From JANQIO01 sp043513815 (GTDB lineage Bacteria; Pseudomonadota; Gammaproteobacteria; Pseudomonadales; Halieaceae): 64,000 nt of DNA. The notes under the pieces were generated by a model. That model ran no database searches and was not told the origin of the DNA. It saw only the letters and a program-made list of their open reading frames with translations. Positions 25,669 through 33,732 of this stretch are shown here, piece by piece. Numbering within the stretch: position 1 is the stretch's first letter; the number at the start of each line of letters is the position of its first letter. The stretch is taken from assembly GCA_043513815.1 (NCBI GenBank), contig CP121313.1, forward strand, positions 2,728,001 to 2,792,000, in the 5' to 3' direction. A program made the position numbers and the translations under genes.

Positions 25669-26058
25669 CTATCCGCTTTCGCGATTCTCTAACAGCAGCC
25701 CGGAAGCACCTATCACCGAGATTACCGACCAAAGATAGGGAGCTGGGGTCGACCAGAGCACTGCATCACCGAACAGTGCAAGGCAGATACCTAACACCGC
25801 AAACCCTGCGCACATCGCTGTAGCCGTGAAGGCCAGCGCCGTATTCGGTCGATAACTCGCGTAGGTGTACATGCCTGCCAAAGCCAGAACCGCCACCGAG
25901 CCCACATGCCAGGAAAAATGATGCAGCCACATTACATCGGCAGGCACACCGGCCGTGTCCAGGGGCGGTAGCACCATCGGGGCACCGGCCAGCTCATGGG
26001 CCAGCAAACCCAGGAACGACAAACCCGCAGCCAGACGATACAAAAAACGTGCTTCCAA
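25669..26058 (-). CDS. Four-helix membrane protein of unknown function
   Basis: About 129 residues with four hydrophobic helices (around LAAGLSFLGLLAHELAG, VGSVAVLALAGMYTYA, AFTATAMCAGFAVLGICLAL and YLWSVISVIGASGLLL). I prefer the TTG at 26058 as start because GGAG lies 5 bases before it and the product then begins MEARFLYRLAAG; the frame is open to an ATG at 26121. Two adjacent His (WLHHFSWHVG) sit between helices 1 and 2. Downstream of the pirin gene on the same strand. Confidence 0.6.
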   Translation of the reverse strand: MEARFLYRLAAGLSFLGLLAHELAGAPMVLPPLDTAGVPADVMWLHHFSWHVGSVAVLALAGMYTYASYRPNTALAFTATAMCAGFAVLGICLALFGDAVLWSTPAPYLWSVISVIGASGLLLENRESG

Positions 26059-26141
26059 TTGAGCTCCAACGATGGGGCGATTAATTACAATACGCCAAAA
26101 GCAGAATGATGCGACATACAAAGTACATCGGGGCGCGACCG

Positions 26142-27050
26142 TTACAGGTATTGCTTCGGGAAATACTGTGGGACATCCTGCTTGATCTGCTCGGCAGTCT
26201 CGGTGAGCTGCGTCATCGTGGCTCTTACCTGTTCCTCGGTGTCCCCGATGATGAATCCCCCGAGCCCCAGCAGCTTGTAGAACGGTTTGTTCACGGGTTC
26301 ACCCGCGGCGATGATGAAGCGAGTAGCACAGTCGGCGGCCAGATTGGTGGTGACCAGTGCTGCATCCTCTTCATTGAGTATCATCATTTGTCTGGCATCG
26401 ACGGTCTCATCATTGACTCCCAGTTTGCCTTCAATGACAAACAACATGCCACGCATGACGTGGGGTATCTGGAACTCCATATGGCCGCCTTGCTCGAGCT
26501 GGACGTAGGCGTAGATGATCTTGCGGTGAGTGAAGGGTTGAGTCGCGCTGACACCACAGAAATCGCCTGCCAGTACGCGCACGCTCCCCTGCCCCGAAGT
26601 GACCACTGGTATGTCCTCGGGTTGAACGATCACCGTACTGACATCTTTTTCATCGGTAGCGTTCCAGACCAGCTGCACGAACTCCACCTCCATGTCCGCC
26701 GCTACGGTGTCGGGTGAGGGATATTCATGGTGGAAGGCTGGAGAGCCCGCATGCACGTAATACAGTCCTCCACTGTGGAGGTGTTGACCGGTATCGCCCT
26801 CGAGGCTATCCCAGGCCATCCAGGTGCCGCCAGCGGGCAGAAAGCTCATGGCGGTTAGGCCCACATGAGGATGCGGGCGAAAGGGTGACTCGGCACTGGT
26901 GCTGATATTGGCGAAGTCGAACAGTACGATAGGATCGACATCAGCTACCTCGTGGCTAGTGCCACTTCCATCTATGTCGGTTGTGCCGATCAGACGCAGT
27001 GCGTGATCGCCCATCTTTGTTGCATTGATGATCGAGTGAGCGCGAGACAT
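26142..27050 (-). CDS. Pirin-family bicupin protein
   Basis: A 302-residue cupin of the pirin family. The metal-binding N-terminal cupin has FRPHPHVGLTAMSFLPAGGT, with HxH near residue 60 and a third His in GDTGQHLHSGGLYYVHAG. Some pirins act as quercetin dioxygenases or as redox-sensing regulators; this one is unassigned. Start taken at ATG 27050, with AGGAGA 6 bases upstream; the TTG two codons earlier is unlikely. Confidence 0.82.
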   Translation of the reverse strand: MSRAHSIINATKMGDHALRLIGTTDIDGSGTSHEVADVDPIVLFDFANISTSAESPFRPHPHVGLTAMSFLPAGGTWMAWDSLEGDTGQHLHSGGLYYVHAGSPAFHHEYPSPDTVAADMEVEFVQLVWNATDEKDVSTVIVQPEDIPVVTSGQGSVRVLAGDFCGVSATQPFTHRKIIYAYVQLEQGGHMEFQIPHVMRGMLFVIEGKLGVNDETVDARQMMILNEEDAALVTTNLAADCATRFIIAAGEPVNKPFYKLLGLGGFIIGDTEEQVRATMTQLTETAEQIKQDVPQYFPKQYL

Positions 27051-27140
27051 GGGCAATCTCCTGAATCCAAATTATCTATATGCCATTCGAGAAATAGCAG
27101 GTCAATGCGCAGGTCCACCGCTCTATAGCGGTACGCACGC

Positions 27141-27159
27141 TATGGCAATCTTTGCCATA
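27141..27159. promoter_or_regulatory. Operator-like palindrome upstream of the ParD remnant
   Basis: TATGGCAA and TTGCCATA flank a 3-base centre, a perfect 8-bp inverted repeat. It partly overlaps CATAAT (27155-27160), a possible -10 box, 31 bases upstream of the ParD-like start. An autoregulated toxin-antitoxin promoter would look like this. Confidence 0.5.
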
Positions 27160-27190
27160 ATACGCCATCGCCTGTGCGGAGGTGGCCTAG

Positions 27191-27380
27191 ATGACTACTA
27201 TGAATATTTCCCCGCGGACGAAATGCGTAAGTGGACTGAGTCCCAGGTGGCCAGTGGCTGCGATGCCAATGCCAGTGACTATATCCGAGACCTGATTCGC
27301 AGCAATTAGACTTCAACAGAGATCATCTGCCTCGCCCTCCACGAGGGGGAGCAGAGCGATAACAGCGAGCGTTCTGTCGG
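27191..27380 (+). pseudogene. Remnant of a ParD-type antitoxin gene (frameshift and nonsense)
   Basis: An ATG at 27191 with GGAGG upstream starts MTTMNISP, then a one-base frameshift joins DEMRKWTESQVASG and NASDYIRDLIRSN, the ribbon-helix-helix pattern of ParD antitoxins. A TAG at 27307-27309 ends that frame, but the same frame after the stop still reads ALHEGEQSDNSERS, like the ParD C-terminal end. So both a frameshift and a stop interrupt it and it cannot make a whole antitoxin. Confidence 0.7.
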
Positions 27381-27394
27381 TAACATCATTGCAG

Positions 27395-27490
27395 CAGAAT
27401 CATGCCATTTACTTTGTGGAACGAGCCGAGCCTAACTTCATCATTCGGGTGCTTCAGCAGCGAATGAAGGCTACGATTCACCTTGATTAG
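27395..27490 (+). pseudogene. C-terminal remnant of a ParE/RelE-type toxin gene
   Basis: The frame 27395-27490 encodes QNHAIYFVERAEPNFIIRV and then LQQRMKATIHLD before TAG. This matches the end of ParE toxins (NHxIYF...IIRVLHQRM...HL). The N-terminal two thirds are missing. It directly follows the ParD remnant in the right order, so the pair is a decayed toxin-antitoxin locus. Confidence 0.7.
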
Positions 27491-27520
27491 AACAGAGCGT
27501 AGGCCTACGAAATCACAACT

Positions 27521-28834
27521 ATGAGCAATAGCAACAAAGTCGGCTTCGTTTCACTGGGCTGCCCCAAGGCCCTGGTGGACTCCGAGCGCATCCTCACCCA
27601 GCTGAAAATGGACGGCTACGACATCGTGCCCTCCTATGAAGATGCCGATGTCGTGGTAGTGAACACCTGCGGCTTTATCGATTCCGCCAAGCAGGAATCA
27701 CTGGACTCCATCGGTGAGGCGCTGCGCGAAAACGGCAAGGTGATCGTCACCGGCTGTATGGGCAAGGATGCGGAGGACATCACCCGGGTCCACCCGGACG
27801 TGCTGGCGGTGACAGGCCCCCAGGCCTACGAAGAAGTGGTGGGTGCTGTGCACCAACATGTTCCCGCCCCGGCGATTGAACACAACCCCTACCTCGACCT
27901 GGTACCCCCCCAGGGCGTGAAGCTAACGCCGCGACACTATGCCTACCTGAAGATTTCCGAGGGCTGCAATCACTCTTGCAGTTTCTGCATCATCCCCGAT
28001 ATGCGCGGCAAGCTGGTAAGCCGGCCCATCGGTGATGTGATGGAGGAAGCGGAGCGACTGGTGAGGGCCGGCGTACGCGAACTGCTGGTGATCTCCCAGG
28101 ACACCTCGGCCTATGGTGTGGACATCAAGTACCGGACCGGCTTCTGGAATGGCCGGCCGCTGAAAACCCGTATGCAGGAGCTATGCGAGGCCCTGGGGGA
28201 GTTCGGCGTCTGGACGCGGCTGCACTATGTGTATCCCTACCCGCACGTGGACAATGTGATTCCGCTGATGGCGGAGGGCAAGATCCTCCCCTACCTCGAC
28301 ATTCCCTTCCAGCACGGCAGCCCGCGCATCCTCAAATCCATGAAGCGCCCGGCGGCTGCGGAAAACACGTTGGAGCGGATTCACGCCTGGCGTGAGATCT
28401 GCCCGCAGATCACGCTTCGTTCAACCTTTATTGTCGGCTTCCCCGGCGAAACCGAGGAAGATTTCGAGTTGCTGCTGGACTTCCTCGAGGAAGCGCAGCT
28501 CGACCGGGTTGGCTGCTTCCAGTATTCACCGGTGGAAGGCGCTGCCGCCAATGACTTGCCGGGGCATGTTTCGGCCGACGAAATGCAGGATCGCTGGGAG
28601 CGCTTTATGGCTACTCAGCAGGCAATCAGCGCCCAGAAGCTGCAGGACAAGATCGGCAGCACCCAGGAAATTCTTATCGACAGCGTGGACGAAGAAGGCG
28701 CTATTGGCCGCACCCACGCCGATGCACCCGAGATCGACGGGCTGGTGCACCTACCCGGAATTACCGACCTGGCGCCGGGAGATTTTGTCGAGGGCGAGAT
28801 CAGCGGTGCTGACGAGTACGATTTATACGTCTAG
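27521..28834 (+). CDS. rimO: Ribosomal protein S12 methylthiotransferase
   Basis: A radical-SAM enzyme that adds a methylthio group to an Asp of ribosomal protein S12. The 437-residue product has the N-terminal UPF0004 domain (GFVSLGCPKALVDSERIL, VVNTCGFIDSAKQES, CMGKDAED) with three cluster-binding Cys. The radical-SAM cluster is CNHSCSFC at about 148, in KISEGCNHSCSFCIIPDMRG, and a C-terminal TRAM domain begins around 375. The two [4Fe-4S] clusters are thus complete. The SLGCPK start distinguishes RimO from MiaB. Confidence 0.96.
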   Translation: MSNSNKVGFVSLGCPKALVDSERILTQLKMDGYDIVPSYEDADVVVVNTCGFIDSAKQESLDSIGEALRENGKVIVTGCMGKDAEDITRVHPDVLAVTGPQAYEEVVGAVHQHVPAPAIEHNPYLDLVPPQGVKLTPRHYAYLKISEGCNHSCSFCIIPDMRGKLVSRPIGDVMEEAERLVRAGVRELLVISQDTSAYGVDIKYRTGFWNGRPLKTRMQELCEALGEFGVWTRLHYVYPYPHVDNVIPLMAEGKILPYLDIPFQHGSPRILKSMKRPAAAENTLERIHAWREICPQITLRSTFIVGFPGETEEDFELLLDFLEEAQLDRVGCFQYSPVEGAAANDLPGHVSADEMQDRWERFMATQQAISAQKLQDKIGSTQEILIDSVDEEGAIGRTHADAPEIDGLVHLPGITDLAPGDFVEGEISGADEYDLYV

Positions 28835-28873
28835 TCGTGCGGGCCACTGTGTCTAAACTTGCTTGCGCAAGAC

Positions 28874-28998
28874 TGGATCCCCGCTTTCGCGGGGATGACG
28901 GTTCTGAGTTTCACGGGGATGACGGTTCTGAGTTTCACGGGGATGACGGTTCTGAGTTTCGCGGGGATGACGGTTCTGAGTTTCGCGGGGATGACGGA
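28874..28998. repeat. REP-like palindrome followed by a 24-bp tandem array
   Basis: The left end has a hairpin ATCCCCGC-TTTC-GCGGGGAT, the common extragenic palindrome of proteobacteria. Its right half, GGGGATGACGG, is then repeated with a period of exactly 24 bp, starting at 28891, 28915, 28939, 28963 and 28987. The spacer TTCTGAGTTTCRC is the same in each unit. It lies between convergent rimO and the DUF819 gene. Confidence 0.85.
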
Positions 28999-29021
28999 TT
29001 CGCGCGGGCGTCATGTGAAAC

Positions 29022-30209
29022 CTACCCGACGCCCGCTACCTTGCTCGCCATAATGCCGGTGAGGATCGCCAGGTAGTTACCCACCGCGTAGCCCATCAGC
29101 GCCATCAAAATGGCCACTGGCACCAACGTGGGCCGATGGTAGGCCGCCACTACCGGCGCCGACGCAGCGCCACCGATATTGGCCGCTGAGGCAATCGCTG
29201 CACTGTGAACATCCACCTTGAAGATGTAGGAACCCGCCAGGCAGAAGGCGCCGTGGATGGCGATCCAGACAAAGGCACCCACTACGAACCAGGGTGCCTG
29301 GCTGAGGCCTTCCAGTGACGCTCGAGCCCCCATGCCCGCCACGAAGACATAGATGATGGCCATCGCCACGTTCTGTGAGCCGGGAATATGACGCGCCGGG
29401 GTCACCGACAGCAGCAGGCTTAGCGTGGTAACCAGCAGGATCACCCAGGTCGAGGTCGAGAGCACGTTTTCGACCACGGGCAGCAGCGGCGCCAGGAAGT
29501 AGGACAACCAGGTGACCCCCATCGCGATTGCACCCAGGTTGAGATAGTCGGTCATGGTGACCAGGCGCTCCTCAACATGCAGCTCTATCGACGCCGCTTC
29601 CATTTTGGCAATGCGGTCCTCCGGTACGCGGGCCCAGGCGTTGAATTTTTCGGCGAAGGCACGGGAACCCAGCAGAATAGGCAGCCAGACCACGTAAACC
29701 AGGTTGTCGGCCAGCACCGCCAGGCCCAGGTGCTCAGGCCCACCCTCCAGGGCCACATGGGCCGCGGCCATATTACCGGTACCGCCGATCCAGCTGCCCG
29801 CCAGGGTGCCGAAGGCCTTCCAGGCATCCGGCTGCAGGAAGCCGTGCACCAGCCAGTAGGAAAATACGCCGCCGACCACCACCCCCATTGTGCCCATCAG
29901 CATCACCGCCACGCCACCGCCCATCACCCGCACCGCCGCCGGTACGTTGACCGACAACAGCATCAAACTGATGGCAATCGGCAGGCCAAATTCGCGCATG
30001 CCTCCATAGACCGGAGAACTGTTGACCAGGATCTTCTGCTCCATTCCGAACAGCAGGTCGGTGTTGCTGAGTATGATAGGCGTGGAGTAGATAAACAGGA
30101 GGGGCGGAATATAGCCGAACAGCTTCCACTGGGTGCGCTGCTCAACCAGAAACCAAAAGGCAGCTATGGAGACCAGTGTGAACATGACGCCGGCGCTGGA
30201 TTCAATCAT
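29022..30209 (-). CDS. DUF819 family membrane protein
   Basis: A 395-residue integral membrane protein with about 10-11 helices, of the DUF819 (YjcL-like) family. Typical blocks are GTLAGSWIGGTGNMAAAH in the first half and SAANIGGAASAPVVAAYH near the C-terminus. The two GG-rich hairpins recall 2-hydroxycarboxylate or ion-carboxylate transporters, which suggests but does not prove transport. The start is set at ATG 30209 (MIESSAGVMFTLVSI), because the upstream frame has no membrane or family features. Confidence 0.8.
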   Translation of the reverse strand: MIESSAGVMFTLVSIAAFWFLVEQRTQWKLFGYIPPLLFIYSTPIILSNTDLLFGMEQKILVNSSPVYGGMREFGLPIAISLMLLSVNVPAAVRVMGGGVAVMLMGTMGVVVGGVFSYWLVHGFLQPDAWKAFGTLAGSWIGGTGNMAAAHVALEGGPEHLGLAVLADNLVYVVWLPILLGSRAFAEKFNAWARVPEDRIAKMEAASIELHVEERLVTMTDYLNLGAIAMGVTWLSYFLAPLLPVVENVLSTSTWVILLVTTLSLLLSVTPARHIPGSQNVAMAIIYVFVAGMGARASLEGLSQAPWFVVGAFVWIAIHGAFCLAGSYIFKVDVHSAAIASAANIGGAASAPVVAAYHRPTLVPVAILMALMGYAVGNYLAILTGIMASKVAGVG

Positions 30210-30397
30210 CTGGATGTTCCCCGTTCCACTGCTTGCTAGGTGCGCCAGTGTGCTGCCCATAGCCACTCGTCGCAAGCCTCTCATGCAGGCAGCGCTGGCA
30301 TGTTGCGACACGGCCCCGCTCGGCAACTATACTAGGCAGGTGAATTTTCCAGACCCATCCAGCCAACCAAACTGCACAACAGGCGCTGAGCACTCTC

Positions 30398-31105
30398 ATG
30401 AACTTGCTGCTCTTTAGCGACACTGATCGCATAGGCACTGATCGCATCCGGCTCACAGACTACCGCCTTAAACACCTGCGCGAAGTGATAGACGCCAGCG
30501 AAGGAGACAGCCTGAGAGTGGGTGAAATCAATGGCCGCATGGGTGAGGCGGAGTTGGTAAAGCTGGCACCGGACGAGGCGCTGCTGGATGTGGCACTGCG
30601 CCAGGATCCACCAAAGAAACTCCCGCTGACGCTGGTGCTGGCTTTGCCTCGTCCCAAAATGCTGCGTCGCATCCTGCGCATGGTCGCGGAGCTGGGCGTT
30701 GAGTCGCTGCATCTGGTGAATAGCTACCGGGTGGAAAAAAGCTATTGGCAAACGCCGGTGCTGGACCCTGCGGTAATCGAGGACTACTTCCTGGAAGGCC
30801 TGAGCCAGTCGCGGGATACGGTGCTACCCGACGTCGCAACGCACAAACGCTTCAAACCCTTCGTAGAAGATGAACTCCCGGGGCTACTGACAGGCCGCCA
30901 GGGCTTGCTTGCACACCCTGGCAACTTTCCTCCCTGCCCAAGAGCCCAGGACCAACCCACACTGCTGGTGATCGGTCCGGAGGGCGGACTTATTCCCTAC
31001 GAAGTGGACAAGCTGGAGGCAGCGGGCTGCCAGCTTGTCAGCCTTGGCCCCCGCATCCTCAGGGTAGAAAACGCTGTGGCTGCACTGGTATCGCAGCTGT
31101 CCTGA
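30398..31105 (+). CDS. rsmE: 16S rRNA (uracil1498-N3)-methyltransferase
   Basis: Methylates N3 of U1498 in 16S rRNA. The 235-residue SPOUT-fold protein has an N-terminal PUA-like domain (residues 1-75) and the knotted SAM-binding part with LLVIGPEGGL (about 188-197) and SLGPRILRVENA (about 213-224). A diverged second copy of this 3' end lies 640 bases downstream. Confidence 0.93.
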   Translation: MNLLLFSDTDRIGTDRIRLTDYRLKHLREVIDASEGDSLRVGEINGRMGEAELVKLAPDEALLDVALRQDPPKKLPLTLVLALPRPKMLRRILRMVAELGVESLHLVNSYRVEKSYWQTPVLDPAVIEDYFLEGLSQSRDTVLPDVATHKRFKPFVEDELPGLLTGRQGLLAHPGNFPPCPRAQDQPTLLVIGPEGGLIPYEVDKLEAAGCQLVSLGPRILRVENAVAALVSQLS

Positions 31106-31132
31106 CGATGCTCACCCTGCCCGTGGTACTGG

Positions 31133-31645
31133 CTATGCAAGGCTATTGCTATCCCTTTCAAACAGTAGCGCGTGTACTTTTTGTTTACCCATTGCTTCCA
31201 TCATGACGGCAACAACGTTGTAGAGCGCCAGAAACATCAACAGCAAAATATGCGAAGCCCAGAAACGCGGCCAGTAGACTTCATCGCCTACCTTTGAAGC
31301 CGCCGCTGCGAGTGAAGAAGTCTCGCGCCACGCCGGAATCAGTTCTTCAAGATATTGGAAAGCCAGGGCTACCAGAGCGTAGGCCACCGTGCGCGCTGCA
31401 ATCAGATACACGCGGGGCTGCTTGTCCAGGTGGTGCCAAACCGGCAGCGCATCGGCAATCAGGATGGACTTGCCGATGACCAGGGCTCCGATGGTGGCGG
31501 CCACCGATGTGAAGACACCTACACCCAGCCTTTCATCCATCAGATCACGCGTGAATGCCACCAGGTGAAACACAAAAAAGAAGAACGCTGTAGGAGGGAG
31601 CATCTCCAGCAGCTCCTTCTTGATAAAGCTCAACACCTTACTCAT
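31133..31645 (-). CDS. Membrane protein of unknown function
   Basis: A 170-residue protein with about four hydrophobic helices. It starts MSKVLSFIKKELLEMLPPTA, with AAGGAG 10 bases before ATG 31645. Between helices it has DLMDERLGVG and DALPVWHHLDKQPRVYL. I do not recognise a named family. It lies between rsmE and the displaced rsmE 3' fragment, as if it came in with one of them. Confidence 0.65.
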   Translation of the reverse strand: MSKVLSFIKKELLEMLPPTAFFFFVFHLVAFTRDLMDERLGVGVFTSVAATIGALVIGKSILIADALPVWHHLDKQPRVYLIAARTVAYALVALAFQYLEELIPAWRETSSLAAAASKVGDEVYWPRFWASHILLLMFLALYNVVAVMMEAMGKQKVHALLFERDSNSLA

Positions 31646-31745
31646 CGCTACCAGACTCCTTTGGTTGATCAACCCATAGTGCGGGCCTGAGCCACAAGAC
31701 GCAAACATCGGCCAAGTCCCTAGATCAGCCGGTCACAGCACGACG

Positions 31746-31872
31746 TTGAGGGTGGCCTGAGTCCCTGTGAGGTGGAAAAACTCGAGCAAGCAGGGCCAGG
31801 CAGTCAGGCTGGGGCCGCCAATCCTGCGGGTCGAAAACGCGGTTGCAGCGCTGGTTTCCCAGCTGTCATAAA
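31746..31872 (+). pseudogene. Diverged remnant of a second rsmE 3' end
   Basis: The frame from 31746 reads VEGGLSPCEVEKLEQAG, matching PEGGLIPYEVDKLEAAG of rsmE. After a frameshift, the frame 31804-31872 reads VRLGPPILRVENAVAALVSQ and ends LS-stop, identical over the last 16 residues to rsmE. The DNA over the last 51 bases differs at 11 sites, nearly all silent. So this is the tail of a gene that was under selection elsewhere, not a recent copy. Confidence 0.8.
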
Positions 31873-31876
31873 CGGT

Positions 31877-32347
31877 TCACAGGTTTACCACCCAGTCGTT
31901 CAACACCACCGCAGTGACGGTGTCCTGCTCAGGGCTGTACACGGCGATCTCCAGCCGGGTCTTTCCTGTCAACGGCGGGGTTTCCACCTCAAAAACGGCG
32001 TCCCAGGGGCCCACCACCGGGAAATCCCCAGGCTCCTCCCTGTGGAACTCGGGGTCCTCGAACGTCTCCGTTGAGAAATGGTCACACTGGTGCTCCTCGA
32101 CCATCGCTAGACTAAGCCAGTCGTCTCGATTCGATACGCCGTCAGCAGGCGTGGGGTCCTGCAGCGCACCGATGCGCAGGCTGACAGACAGGCCGGGCAC
32201 CCGGTCGTAGAGGTTGGAATAGATCAACCGAGCCACAAGACCCGGGCCTCCGCAACGCAGTAATACCCCAGACAGGCAGGACTCGCCCGGCAGCTCCCAC
32301 TGGCCTTTGGTACCTGGGACAGTCGACTGCTCAACCCGCTCCTTCAT
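31877..32347 (-). CDS. Hypothetical protein
   Basis: A 156-residue soluble protein. It is rich in beta-type segments (GLVARLIYSNLYDRVPGLSVSLRIG, WDAVFEVETPPLTGKTRLEIAVYS) and ends VLNDWVVNL. No family recognised. It lies 17 bases downstream of the ankyrin-like gene at 32365 in the same direction, forming the last gene of a three-gene group. Confidence 0.6.
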   Translation of the reverse strand: MKERVEQSTVPGTKGQWELPGESCLSGVLLRCGGPGLVARLIYSNLYDRVPGLSVSLRIGALQDPTPADGVSNRDDWLSLAMVEEHQCDHFSTETFEDPEFHREEPGDFPVVGPWDAVFEVETPPLTGKTRLEIAVYSPEQDTVTAVVLNDWVVNL

Positions 32348-32364
32348 CGTGTCGGGTCACGCAC

Positions 32365-32799
32365 TCAGGCGGCGGGTTTCTTGCCGGTGTTGCCCGAATC
32401 AAATACCGGAACAAGACCTTGGTTCTCGCACCAGTCGTCGTAAGCCGCGACGAATGGCTTCGGTACGAACATGTGATCACGATCCGAGGGGCCTGGCCGG
32501 CGACAGCCGAACTCCACGAGCGGCTCAACCATACGGAAGCAGCCGTAGGCAACAGCCTGCAGCGGGCCCAAATGGCCCTTAAGGTCGCCGGAGACGAACT
32601 GGATTTTCAGTTCGCTCAATGCCCGCAACAGATCCGGATCGTTTGCCCAGATAACCGCGTCCAGAAATTCAAAGGCGCTGTAGCCGTTGCGAGCAAGACC
32701 GTTCTCCAGCAGCAGGCGCATCAGGCAGACGCGTAGCTCACGCACTTCGGGTGCCTCCGGCTGAGGATCTAGCGTGGCCAGCCGATCATTTTGAGACAT
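32365..32799 (-). CDS. Ankyrin-like hypothetical protein
   Basis: A 144-residue helical protein. Segments such as LRVCLMRLLLENGLARNGYSA, NDPDLLRALSELKIQF and PLQAVAYGCFRMVEPLVEFG have the length and Leu pattern of ankyrin helices, and the last resembles an ankyrin repeat. Its start overlaps the end of the upstream ankyrin gene by 31 bases. Function unknown. Confidence 0.6.
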   Translation of the reverse strand: MSQNDRLATLDPQPEAPEVRELRVCLMRLLLENGLARNGYSAFEFLDAVIWANDPDLLRALSELKIQFVSGDLKGHLGPLQAVAYGCFRMVEPLVEFGCRRPGPSDRDHMFVPKPFVAAYDDWCENQGLVPVFDSGNTGKKPAA

Positions 32800-33599
32800 G
32801 TCCTTGCCGCGCCGCGCACTTCACCCCTGGCAAGGCTGGCAGCAGAGGGATGCCCGATGTCATGCAACAGGCTGGAGGTGGCCACCTGCACCAGGGGGTT
32901 TTCGAGGGCATACTCCTCCACCGGATCTTCGAGAGCGTAGCCACCAGCCAGCATGTCTCTCATTGTCACCTCATCCAGCAGCGCGCAAGAGAGAATGAAC
33001 GCCAGTTGTTTGGCATCCTTTGAAAGACTGCCGCGGGACAGTGCCGTGGCATACAGTTCGTCGTGTGGGGCGAGCTCCGCGAGCAGATCGTAGCGAACGG
33101 GAAATTTGCGGCCCAGCCCGCTACAGGTTTCCATGAACTGCTGCAGCACCTCGGGGCCTCGCTCGAGGCACAGAGTCGGCGCATCCAACCCGAATATATC
33201 CCTGGCATTGAGCTTGGCTCCCGCTGCCAGGAGCTTTTCGATCACAGGCAAGTTGCCAATTCTGCAGGCTTCCAGCAGCGGCGTGCGCTCCCAGTGCGCG
33301 ACGGCCATGCGCTGGCTGAAGCCAGCTTCACGCTCCTCTAGCGTACCGGTATCGTCATAGGCTGCGCGGCCCCGGACATACTTTCGATCAGCGTCGCCTA
33401 GTTTGGGAACGTACTCCAGCGCAGCCTTGTGGCCAAGCAGAACGTCGAGAGCGGAAAGATTGCCAGCGCGGACCGCAGCCGCCATCGGTGTCGTCAGTGT
33501 CTCATCCGCCAGGCAGACGTCTTCCAGTTCGCGTAGCTGCTCCAGCACGCCATCGTCGCCGGCCGTGATACCTTGATTGATCGCATTGATGTCTGACAT
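32769..33599 (-). CDS. Ankyrin-repeat protein
   Basis: A 276-residue protein without signal peptide. At least two ankyrin repeats are clear: TTPMAAAVRAGNLSALDVLL (about 36-55) and RTPLLEACRIGNLPVIEKLL followed by AAGAKLNARD. The C-terminal half is helical and has SLLHDIGHPSAASLARGE. Ankyrin repeats bind other proteins, so it probably works with the two overlapping or adjacent genes downstream; the role is not known. Confidence 0.7.
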   Translation of the reverse strand: MSDINAINQGITAGDDGVLEQLRELEDVCLADETLTTPMAAAVRAGNLSALDVLLGHKAALEYVPKLGDADRKYVRGRAAYDDTGTLEEREAGFSQRMAVAHWERTPLLEACRIGNLPVIEKLLAAGAKLNARDIFGLDAPTLCLERGPEVLQQFMETCSGLGRKFPVRYDLLAELAPHDELYATALSRGSLSKDAKQLAFILSCALLDEVTMRDMLAGGYALEDPVEEYALENPLVQVATSSLLHDIGHPSAASLARGEVRGAARTCLKMIGWPR

Positions 33600-33732
33600 G
33601 GCTGCCTCATGTAGAGCTCATTGACAGCATAGTCCAAAGGCTGTCCCGCGGGCGGCGCCCACTGTGAGCGCCCTCGCTGGAGACAGTGACCGGCCTGCCG
33701 CACAGGCTAGCCGGTACGCATCGGCGCCGCTG

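Noticed and set aside
27049..27309. An 86-residue plus-strand frame
   Set aside because: Its first half overlaps the pirin start and is not protein-like. Only its end matches ParD, explained by a frameshifted remnant.
28874..28998. CRISPR array
   Set aside because: The spacers between the 24-bp units are identical and only about 13 bases long. There are no cas genes.
28837..29076. Open frames encoding 8-residue repeats (DDGSEFHG type)
   Set aside because: They follow from the 24-bp tandem array, whose length is a multiple of three. There is no ribosome site and the sequence is a known kind of extragenic palindrome.
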